Both the position numbers and the translations under genes were made by a program. Of a stretch of DNA of 5,022 bases, positions 1 to 5,022 are shown piece by piece. Below the pieces are notes generated by a model that was not told the DNA's origin, searched no databases, and saw only the letters and a list, made by a program, of their open reading frames with translations. Every line of letters starts with the position of its first letter. The stretch's first letter is position 1. Source of the stretch: Acidobacteriota bacterium (GTDB lineage: Bacteria; Acidobacteriota; Blastocatellia; Pyrinomonadales; Pyrinomonadaceae); assembly GCA_020853255.1 (NCBI GenBank), contig JADYZI010000297.1, forward strand, positions 1 to 5,022, given 5' to 3'.

Positions 1-2
1 GA

Positions 3-356
3 GAAAGGCTATATGTGTCCGATTCGGTAACGAGTCCAATGGCGGGCATTTTGGTATACACCGCTGCGGGAGACTCTGAAGGCACGATGGGAGGACTAGT
101 TCGTATGGGCAAACCGGGATATTTCGAACCTATATTTCGTCGCGCTATCGAAAGTGCTGAATGGTGCTCGTCCGACCCCGTCTGTCGCGAGCTGGGGGCC
201 ATAAGCGGTCAAGGGCCTGATTCGTGCAACCTCGCCGCCTGTCATAGCTGTGCGTTGCTTCCTGAAACATCGTGTGAAGAATTCAACAGATTTCTAGATC
301 GTTCTATGGTGGTTGATGGACCAAACTCGCAAGACCTTGGATTCTTTAAGTTGTAG
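3..356 (+). CDS. drmB: DrmB-like DUF1998 protein, C-terminal part (DISARM-type defence)
   Basis: The frame is open from the left edge of the window, so this is the last 117 codons of a longer gene; the GTG at 15 is internal, not a start. The fragment reads through a GDSEGTMGGLVR stretch (residues 24-34 of the visible part), then a Cys-rich segment CSSDPVC (55-61) and C-NLAACHSC-ALLPETSC (75-91), giving six cysteines, and ends in LGFFKL. From family knowledge, this arrangement is typical of the DUF1998 C-terminal domain of DrmB, the partner of the DrmA helicase in DISARM phage restriction, where the cysteines probably bind zinc. MrfA-type DUF1998 helicases have a different Cys pattern, so DrmB is preferred. 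The remaining drm genes would have to lie to the left. The symbol rests on remembered family resemblance, not on a search. Confidence 0.8.
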   Translation, partial: ERLYVSDSVTSPMAGILVYTAAGDSEGTMGGLVRMGKPGYFEPIFRRAIESAEWCSSDPVCRELGAISGQGPDSCNLAACHSCALLPETSCEEFNRFLDRSMVVDGPNSQDLGFFKL

Positions 357-367
357 GAAATAATTTT

Positions 368-1021
368 GTGTGTCCCTCACCGGCATTGCAGGCGGTGGAA
401 TTAGACGCCCGGGAAAACGGAGAATCGCCTACCACTATGAGATCCAGAACATCGTCAGACTTCCCGATAAGAATCGATTTCATCAGGAGTGTTGCGTTTC
501 CGATATTGGATCAATTGGGGATGACCTTCGCGCCGGGCAAGAAGCAGCTGAACCCTGTAAGCGGCCCGGCGTGGGATCGCGATCTAGTGGTTGACCTGGG
601 GCGGATGCGTGAGCATTACGGCGTCAAGGTTCTAGTGTCGCTAATTGAGGACCGTGAGCTTGGGGAGCTATGCATACCAGAACTTGTAGGAAAGGCTAAA
701 GAAGCCGGTATTCGCACAATTCGATTTCCGATCCGAGACATGGGCGAGCCGAAGGACCTTGACTCGTTTTTGTCGATGGTCGATCAGGTTGTTGACGAGC
801 TTCGAGCAAAGAAGAAGATAGCTGTGCATTGCAAGGGCGGTCTCGGCCGAGCCGGTACGGTCGCAGCGTGTATTTCCATAGCGGCTTCGAACTGGGAGCT
901 GGCTGGTGGAGATGCGATCCAATTAGTTAGGACCGCTCGACCCGGCACAATTGAAAACAGTCTTCAGGAAAGTTTCGTCAGGTCCTTTGCAGATCAAGAT
1001 AGATTCCGCATTCCTCTCTAG
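368..1021 (+). CDS. CDKN3-like dual-specificity/tyrosine phosphatase
   Basis: A cysteine-based phosphatase of 217 residues if read from GTG 368. The P-loop is HCKGGLGRAG (residues 154-163), with nucleophile Cys155 and phosphate-binding Arg161. Asp124 in FPIRDMGEP is the likely general acid, and RPGTIE (191-196) matches the conserved segment after the P-loop in CDKN3/KAP-like phosphatases. All catalytic residues are present, so it should be an active cytosolic enzyme; there is no signal peptide or membrane segment. The substrate is unknown and could be phosphoprotein or phosphorylated nucleotide or ADP-ribose. The start is ambiguous. GTG 368 has AGGA at 355-358 (9-nt gap), inside the upstream stop region. 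ATG 437 (residue 24) has GGAGA at 419-423 and would still include the whole domain. The 11-bp gap to the DrmB-like gene implies co-transcription. The stop overlaps that of the convergent macrodomain-like gene. Confidence 0.85.
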   Translation: MCPSPALQAVELDARENGESPTTMRSRTSSDFPIRIDFIRSVAFPILDQLGMTFAPGKKQLNPVSGPAWDRDLVVDLGRMREHYGVKVLVSLIEDRELGELCIPELVGKAKEAGIRTIRFPIRDMGEPKDLDSFLSMVDQVVDELRAKKKIAVHCKGGLGRAGTVAACISIAASNWELAGGDAIQLVRTARPGTIENSLQESFVRSFADQDRFRIPL

Positions 1022-2013
1022 TCGTATTTGTCGAGAAGGCCCGTGAGCGCCGGGTTCGGTGACCGATAGCTGACGATGGCTACGTCAAGACCGTAGTCGG
1101 CGTATTTACTCAGGGCTCTATCGATTGCATCTACGATCCAGGAAGGATCGTTTCCGAAAACGCCACCGCCAACAAGCGTTAGGTAGACCTTATTGCTTCC
1201 GGTATTCGACGCGTTCAGTATCGCCGCGCAAATTGTCGCTTCATAGCACGCCTCAAGCACCAAGCGTGCAAACGGCTCCCAAAGATCTGAACTGAAATTT
1301 GTGTATCCGCCAAGCGGCAGGCCAGAGCAGAATGCCTGGGTCACACGGTGGCCGACGTTCTCGTCCGTAACTTCTGTATCCGATTGAATACCGATTCGCA
1401 GGCTTTCGCAAAGCAAATCGACATCTGAGATGGAATGGATCTTTTCAAATATCTCCTCTAATGCAGCCGCAGAGGTCGCCTGAACGTATCCGTTACTCAT
1501 CCTCCACAGACGATCGCCGTCGTTACCCAGCAGACTGCCGAGATCTTTCAGACAATCCAGTTGGTTGTCGCTCGTCTGTCCGACCCGTCCATTGACCGGC
1601 ACAAAGTAATTTCGATAGATCGTCCCGGCCCCAGCGGCAATTGCACATGCGGGTCCTTGCGTCGGGTCATGTTCGTAGATGCCGATCCCTTTCTCAGGTG
1701 TAACGTGCGGCGACGTCATCTCGAGCAGGCTGAATTGAGAGGCCACCTGAAATAGTGCGTTCGCCTTCTGAGGTTCGCCATGCATCTCCCGGACGTTTCC
1801 GACGACCTCTCTTAGCGAGACCTTCGAGCTGACTGGAGCTGTCGATCTAACTTGTTCCCGCAACTCGGCCAAGGATGGAATCTCAAGCGTTCCGCAGTTC
1901 ATCACCCGGCCATTCACAAGCGATGTGATCCGAGTCCCGTCAAGCACCAGATTCTCGCGAACTTGCTCAGGATTACTTTCTTGAAATCCAACTAATCGAT
2001 CAAACCAGCTCAT
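1018..2013 (-). CDS. Macrodomain-like (PARG-like) uncharacterised protein
   Basis: A 331-residue soluble protein with no signal peptide. Conserved-looking blocks are the N-terminal FDRLVGFQ..NPEQVRENL (4-22), FQVASQFSLLEM (88-99), TPEKG (105-109), a Gly/Ala-rich stretch from YEHDPTQG (113) to YRNYF (133-137), WEPFARLVLEACYEAT (245-260) and VYLTLVGGGVFGN (276-288). The ASQF...TQGPACAIA and GGGVFGNDP motifs resemble PARG/TIGR02452-type macrodomains, where the glycine loop holds the ADP-ribose phosphates and a nearby Glu can be catalytic. A largely helical insert at about 150-230 separates the two halves. I recall similar full-length proteins as uncharacterised in bacteria, but cannot name a verified function; ADP-ribose binding or hydrolysis is inference. 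No Shine-Dalgarno site precedes ATG 2013, so a leaderless or weak start is likely. It is transcribed toward the phosphatase gene. Confidence 0.75.
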   Translation of the reverse strand: MSWFDRLVGFQESNPEQVRENLVLDGTRITSLVNGRVMNCGTLEIPSLAELREQVRSTAPVSSKVSLREVVGNVREMHGEPQKANALFQVASQFSLLEMTSPHVTPEKGIGIYEHDPTQGPACAIAAGAGTIYRNYFVPVNGRVGQTSDNQLDCLKDLGSLLGNDGDRLWRMSNGYVQATSAAALEEIFEKIHSISDVDLLCESLRIGIQSDTEVTDENVGHRVTQAFCSGLPLGGYTNFSSDLWEPFARLVLEACYEATICAAILNASNTGSNKVYLTLVGGGVFGNDPSWIVDAIDRALSKYADYGLDVAIVSYRSPNPALTGLLDKYD

Positions 2014-2022
2014 AATGCGAGA

Positions 2023-2052
2023 ATACTAACAGCCGGCGCACTGTAGTGAAAA
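2023..2052 (-). promoter_or_regulatory. Possible weak promoter of the macrodomain-like gene
   Basis: On the minus strand TAGTAT (2028-2023) could be a -10 box, with TTTTCA (2052-2047) 18 bp upstream as a poor -35. Transcription would start only a few bases before ATG 2013, which agrees with the missing ribosome binding site (leaderless mRNA). The -35 lies in one copy of the AGTGAAAAATG repeat. This is pattern matching only. Confidence 0.25.
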
Positions 2053-2055
2053 ATG
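2045..2055 (+). repeat. Direct repeat AGTGAAAAATG, copy 1
   Basis: This 11-bp sequence is repeated exactly at 2147-2157, 102 bp away, between the macrodomain-like gene and the tRNA remnant. Short repeats beside an att core can be arm-type sites for a tyrosine integrase or its excisionase. This copy also overlaps the possible -35 of the minus-strand gene, so a repressor operator is an alternative. Confidence 0.45.
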
Positions 2056-2146
2056 TAGGGAGTCTGTGCAGTTTTGGGGTGATATGGGATTTTTGGCGAA
2101 ATCGATAAGTCTAGTAAATGCAATTAGATAACGGTAGGCGACAGTC

Positions 2147-2157
2147 AGTGAAAAATG
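2147..2157 (+). repeat. Direct repeat AGTGAAAAATG, copy 2
   Basis: Exact second copy of the element at 2045-2055, ending 11 bp before the tRNA-derived core. The octamer AAATCGAT is likewise repeated at 2099-2106 and 2161-2168. The role is unknown; the position beside the att core suggests integrase or excisionase binding, which is inference. Confidence 0.45.
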
Positions 2158-2168
2158 CCCAAATCGAT

Positions 2169-2214
<46 letters not shown>

Positions 2215-2222
2215 GATTTACG

Positions 2223-2258
2223 GGCGTTTCAGCAATTTTGCCGAAACGCCTGTTTTGG
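2223..2258 (+). terminator. Hairpin terminator downstream of the tRNA remnant
   Basis: GGCGTTTC (2223-2230) pairs perfectly with GAAACGCC (2243-2250). Inside, GCA and TGC can add 3 bp after one mismatch. A short T-rich stretch, TGTTTTGG, follows. Its place 10 bp after the tRNA CCA suggests it ended transcription of the original tRNA-Thr gene before the insertion. The U tract is weak. Confidence 0.6.
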
Positions 2259-2390
2259 CCGCTGTGGTAGGGAATGTAGCAGAACGGCGGTGCGCCAAGA
2301 TGATTCCATGCCTTCCGGTCGCCCCTTAGCTATTTGACCACAACATCGGATACGCGTGCCCACGATCCACCTGCCTTCCACTTGTTTCGT

Positions 2391-2402
2391 ATTGGCGCCA
2401 AT
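2391..2402. repeat. 12-bp perfect palindrome
   Basis: ATTGGCGCCAAT is self-complementary. It is loosely flanked by the inverted hexamers TTCGTA (2386-2391) and TACGAA (2411-2416). It could be a dimeric repressor site, but no gene starts close by; the nearest plausible start is about 350 bp away. Confidence 0.3.
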
Positions 2403-2731
2403 CGCAAAACTACGAAGGCTTGTCATCAGTTATCGTTTGAGAAAAGTGGCGTTCTCCGATTATCCACAAAAATACCGGCAACTACTCCGACAATATTTCA
2501 GCTTGACGGTGAACTACCTTTCGGCGAAACATTTTAATTTTTTATCGAATTGAATCCAAAACAATTAAACCCGCCGTATATGGGTTATAGCGTTATCGAG
2601 GACGGCGAGTCAGGGCTTCTTTTGGCTTTGCATTTCGAAGCGTTGAGTTAGCTCGATCAGCCTTTTTCAGAATTTATCGGACCAGGAATGATGTGTCCGC
2701 TGGGAGAAGTGTGCCGATGTTACAGGCATTC

Positions 2732-2737
2732 GGAGGG
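2732..2737 (+). promoter_or_regulatory. Ribosome binding site of the TPR lipoprotein gene
   Basis: GGAGGG lies 11 nt before ATG 2749. It favours the first of the three clustered ATGs (2749, 2752, 2758), though the later ones differ by only one to three residues. Confidence 0.7.
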
Positions 2738-2748
2738 TTTTCCGCACA

Positions 2749-4095
2749 ATGATGATCATGATACATAGCGGCAAGGGGGCCGCGGCTTGGATCAAGGGAT
2801 ATTTAACTCCTTTACTCTTGTTCCTTCTCATCTTTGAGTTGGCCGGTTGCGGCGATCGGGCGGGTTTGCCTCCGGAAGCAAAGCGGAACGAACTTTCATT
2901 AACGATCGAGCCGTGCCTGATCGCGCTGTCGCCGTTGAACGGGGGTTCATTGATCGACAAGGAAATTGCCGACTGGCAGCGGCGTTCGCGTGAACAGGAA
3001 GATCGTTCGTCGGCGCTTGAGCGGCTTGGATGGGCATTTGTCGAGAAGGCGCGTGAAAGCTACGATGCCGGGTTTTACAGGCTTGCGGAGCAAAGCGCGC
3101 TTTGCATGGAAAGTAAGGGCCAAGGCAGTGCCGAAGCCTTGCTATTACGCGGGCACGCTCTGCACAGCATGCATCGGTTTCAAGAAGCAGAAGCAGTGGC
3201 TCGTGATCTGATCAAACAGCGCGGCATTCCATTCGATCTTGGCTTGCTCGGCGATGTGCTGATGGACGAGGGCAAGTTTGACGAGGCGGTCGCGGCATAT
3301 CAAAAGATGGTCGATATGCGCCCTGATCTTCAATCGTATTCACGGGCGGCCCACACGCGTTGGCTCAGCGGCGATCTTAACGGAGCGATCGCACTAATGC
3401 GCCTTGCATCGAACAGTGCCAGCCGAAGCGAATCCGATTCATCGGCGTGGGTTTACGCGCGGCTAGCTCTTTATGAATTGCAGGCCGGGAATTTGAGAGA
3501 GGCGGATGCAGCGTGTACGGCGGCGCTCGAGTTTCGCAGGGACTACGCACCGGCCTTGTTGGCAAGGGGACGCATTCTGCTCGCGCAAGACAAAGCTATC
3601 GAAGCGATCGAGCCTTTGGAAAAAGCAGCTGAGTTAGACCGGCTTCCGGAGTATCAATGGACGTTGGCGGATGCATTGCGCGTTGCGGCAAAAGAGGAGG
3701 AATCTCGAATTGTTGAAACTGAACTCGCGCAAAAAGGCGCAGTTGAAGATCCAAGGACCTACGCGCTTTTTCTTGCGACACGCGGTGAGCGGGCCGAAGC
3801 GGCGCTTGCTCTTGCGACGGAAGAGATCAAGAAACGCGGCGATATTTTTTCACACGACGCTCTTGCATGGACGCTTCTCAACGCAGGCCGAACGGAAGAA
3901 GCCCACACAGAGATCACGAAGGCCCTCGTCATCGGGACGAAGGACGCAAGAATATTTTTTCATGCGGGAGTAATTGCCGCGAAGTTGGGTAGGCGAGACG
4001 AAGCAGAACGCCGATTGGATCAGGCAAAGGCCATTCAGCAAATGCTGCTGCCTGGTGAACGCGAGATCCTTGCCCGTTACCTAGCGGCTTTGTAG
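2749..4095 (+). CDS. TPR-repeat lipoprotein
   Basis: A 448-residue protein with a lipoprotein signal: a basic N-terminus, hydrophobic core LTPLLLFLLIFE (19-30) and lipobox LAGC (31-34), so Cys34 should be lipidated and the protein anchored at the envelope. The rest is alpha-helical with tetratricopeptide-like repeats from about 127 to 430, seen in segments such as EALLLRGHALHSMHRFQEAE (129-148), LGLLGDVLMDEGKFDEAVAA (164-183), ARLALYELQAGNLREADAA (237-255), PALLARGRILLAQ (268-280) and AWTLLNAGRTEEAHTEI (373-389). TPR arrays bind proteins and have no enzymatic motif here; the partner is unknown. The next gene, 80 bp downstream on the same strand, encodes a secreted DUF4331 protein, so the TPR lipoprotein may help handle or assemble it. 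That link is inference from position. Confidence 0.88.
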   Translation: MMIMIHSGKGAAAWIKGYLTPLLLFLLIFELAGCGDRAGLPPEAKRNELSLTIEPCLIALSPLNGGSLIDKEIADWQRRSREQEDRSSALERLGWAFVEKARESYDAGFYRLAEQSALCMESKGQGSAEALLLRGHALHSMHRFQEAEAVARDLIKQRGIPFDLGLLGDVLMDEGKFDEAVAAYQKMVDMRPDLQSYSRAAHTRWLSGDLNGAIALMRLASNSASRSESDSSAWVYARLALYELQAGNLREADAACTAALEFRRDYAPALLARGRILLAQDKAIEAIEPLEKAAELDRLPEYQWTLADALRVAAKEEESRIVETELAQKGAVEDPRTYALFLATRGERAEAALALATEEIKKRGDIFSHDALAWTLLNAGRTEEAHTEITKALVIGTKDARIFFHAGVIAAKLGRRDEAERRLDQAKAIQQMLLPGEREILARYLAAL

Positions 4096-4161
4096 ACCAA
4101 CAACCGGCGATCTTTTCGCATTTGCTTCGGCGAGCAAGGCTGCCGTTTAACAAGACTTTTC

Positions 4162-4166
4162 GGAGG
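4162..4166 (+). promoter_or_regulatory. Ribosome binding site of the DUF4331 gene
   Basis: GGAGG with a 9-nt gap to ATG 4176, near-ideal spacing. It fixes the start of a gene that is open to the right edge of the window. Confidence 0.8.
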
Positions 4167-4175
4167 TAGTTTTCA

Positions 4176-5022
4176 ATGTACAACTTATTTCAGAGATCAA
4201 AACGCGGGCTGGCCTTCCTATTAGTGGCCCTGTTGGCCACGCCGTTAATGAGTGTTCCATCGCTCGCTTCGAGCCATATGGATGCGCCGTTGATCACGCG
4301 CGACCCGTCCGCAAATACGACCGACGTTTACGCGTTTGTCGATGAGGAAGCGGGTCAACAGAAATCCTTGGTCGTGGCCCTAGGTGTTTATCCACACCAG
4401 GAGCCGGGAATCGGCCCGAACAAGTATAACTTTGACGATAACGTGCTCTATCAGATCCATGTGGCGGTGGGCAGTGATGTTGCAGCCGGACGAGCGACGT
4501 TCAGTTATCAATTTCGGTTCAACACGACGTTCAGAAATCGCAACACGATCCTGCAATCGTACACAGGCGTGGTACAGAACGTCGGTGACGCATCGCAAAA
4601 CCTGATACAGCGCTATACGGTGACCAAGGTTGACAACCGCACACGCCGTATCACGCCGCTGGGGCAGGGCATCGTTCCGCCAAATAACCAGGGAAATGCC
4701 ACGCCGTTCTACAACCAGGGTGACAACGGTGAGAACCCCGCGAAGGCGGGTGTTGCTACCGGAGGCCAACTGGACCGGTACACGCAGCAGTCAATTGCTG
4801 ATCTTAGCCGCGGTTACGTGGCGTTTGCGGGCCAGCGGGACGACGGGTTTTACGCCGACATCCAATCGGTTTTTGATCTGCTCAGGCTGCGTTCGCCGGG
4901 CAAGGATTCGCAGGGCGGATTTAACCTTCACCTAATGGCCTTGGACATTCCTATTCAGGAACTTGGCGGCGACGGACAGGTGGTCGGGGTTTACGCGACA
5001 ACGAGCCGGCAGGGAGTCAAGA
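4176..5022 (+). CDS. DUF4331-family secreted protein, N-terminal part
   Basis: The frame is open from ATG 4176 to the end of the window, giving 282 codons of a longer gene. A Sec signal peptide is clear: KR at 9-10, hydrophobic GLAFLLVALLATPLM (11-25), and probable cleavage after Ala31 (SLA, then SSHMDAP). The mature protein starts with SSHMDAPLI and DPSANTTDVYAF (43-54), followed by QEPGIGPN (75-82), FDDNVLYQIHV (86-96) and FAGQRDDGFYADIQSVFDLL (217-236). These are the hallmarks of DUF4331, a family of exported proteins of undefined biochemical role whose mature N-terminus is commonly SSHREAP-like; here Arg-Glu is replaced by Met-Asp. It probably acts in the periplasm or outside the cell. 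The 80-bp gap from the TPR lipoprotein gene and the shared strand suggest one operon. The C-terminal part lies outside the window. Confidence 0.88.
   Translation, partial: MYNLFQRSKRGLAFLLVALLATPLMSVPSLASSHMDAPLITRDPSANTTDVYAFVDEEAGQQKSLVVALGVYPHQEPGIGPNKYNFDDNVLYQIHVAVGSDVAAGRATFSYQFRFNTTFRNRNTILQSYTGVVQNVGDASQNLIQRYTVTKVDNRTRRITPLGQGIVPPNNQGNATPFYNQGDNGENPAKAGVATGGQLDRYTQQSIADLSRGYVAFAGQRDDGFYADIQSVFDLLRLRSPGKDSQGGFNLHLMALDIPIQELGGDGQVVGVYATTSRQGVK

Larger units (their letters stand above)
2259..2748. other. Gene-free stretch between island border and TPR gene
   Basis: About 490 bp with no convincing coding region; the small open frames here lack a ribosome binding site or recognisable protein features. 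It contains a perfect 12-bp palindrome at 2391-2402 and an AT-rich part at about 2530-2570. The promoter of the downstream TPR gene must lie here or be read through from outside. I could not identify a good -35/-10 pair: TTGACG at 2503 and TTGAGT at 2643 lack a well-spaced -10. Confidence 0.5.

Noticed and set aside
15..17. GTG at 15 as the start of a small 113-residue gene
   Set aside because: The frame is open to the window edge and the preceding codons fit the same DUF1998 domain, so it is an internal codon of a truncated gene.
2229..2553. Small open frames on both strands in the spacer
   Set aside because: They overlap the tRNA-terminator hairpin or each other, lack ribosome binding sites and show no protein-like motifs.
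4122..4137. Short hairpin TTGCTT/GAGCAA between the TPR and DUF4331 genes
   Set aside because: The stem is only 6 bp including a wobble pair and no T run follows, so it is not a convincing terminator; the two genes are better read as one operon.
4384..4935. Overlapping frames on both strands inside the DUF4331 region, including one of 129 codons on the minus strand
   Set aside because: These are shadows of the DUF4331 reading frame, which has a signal peptide, clear family motifs and a good ribosome binding site.

Overview
The window comes from a bacterial chromosome of moderate GC content with clear Shine-Dalgarno sites. A secreted DUF4331 protein follows a TPR lipoprotein, and the tRNA-Thr remnant carries an encoded CCA end with U at the discriminator position. 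This would fit an Acidobacteriota-like or other environmental Gram-negative genome, but the taxonomic guess is weak. The window appears to straddle the right-hand border of an integrated genomic island.

Island side, about 1-2213. The left edge holds the last 117 codons of a DUF1998-type protein very like DrmB, the zinc-cluster subunit of the DISARM anti-phage system. It is followed 11 bp later (or 80 bp, if an internal ATG is used) by a CDKN3-like cysteine phosphatase with an intact HCxxGxxR loop. A 331-residue macrodomain-like protein, probably ADP-ribose related, is read from the opposite strand. The two convergent genes share a palindromic CTAG for their stop codons. A non-coding strip with short direct repeats leads to a 45-bp 3' fragment of a tRNA-Thr(UGU) gene, from the anticodon loop to CCA. 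There is no 5' half, which is the usual scar (attR-type) of an element inserted into a tRNA gene. The intact tRNA and the integrase would lie to the left, outside the window.

Backbone side, about 2214-5022. A hairpin that was probably the original tRNA terminator comes first, then about 500 bp with no recognisable gene. After that come a TPR-repeat lipoprotein and a secreted DUF4331-family protein that runs off the right edge. Both have strong GGAGG-type ribosome binding sites, lie 80 bp apart on the same strand, and are probably one envelope-associated operon.

The most interesting hypothesis is that the phosphatase and the macrodomain-like protein are accessory parts of, or passengers beside, a DISARM-type defence locus. 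The phosphatase sits where a drmC gene would often be expected. Phosphatase and ADP-ribose-binding folds are both known from NAD/ADP-ribose processing, so the pair may act on a phosphorylated ADP-ribose or nucleotide substrate. That functional link is inference.
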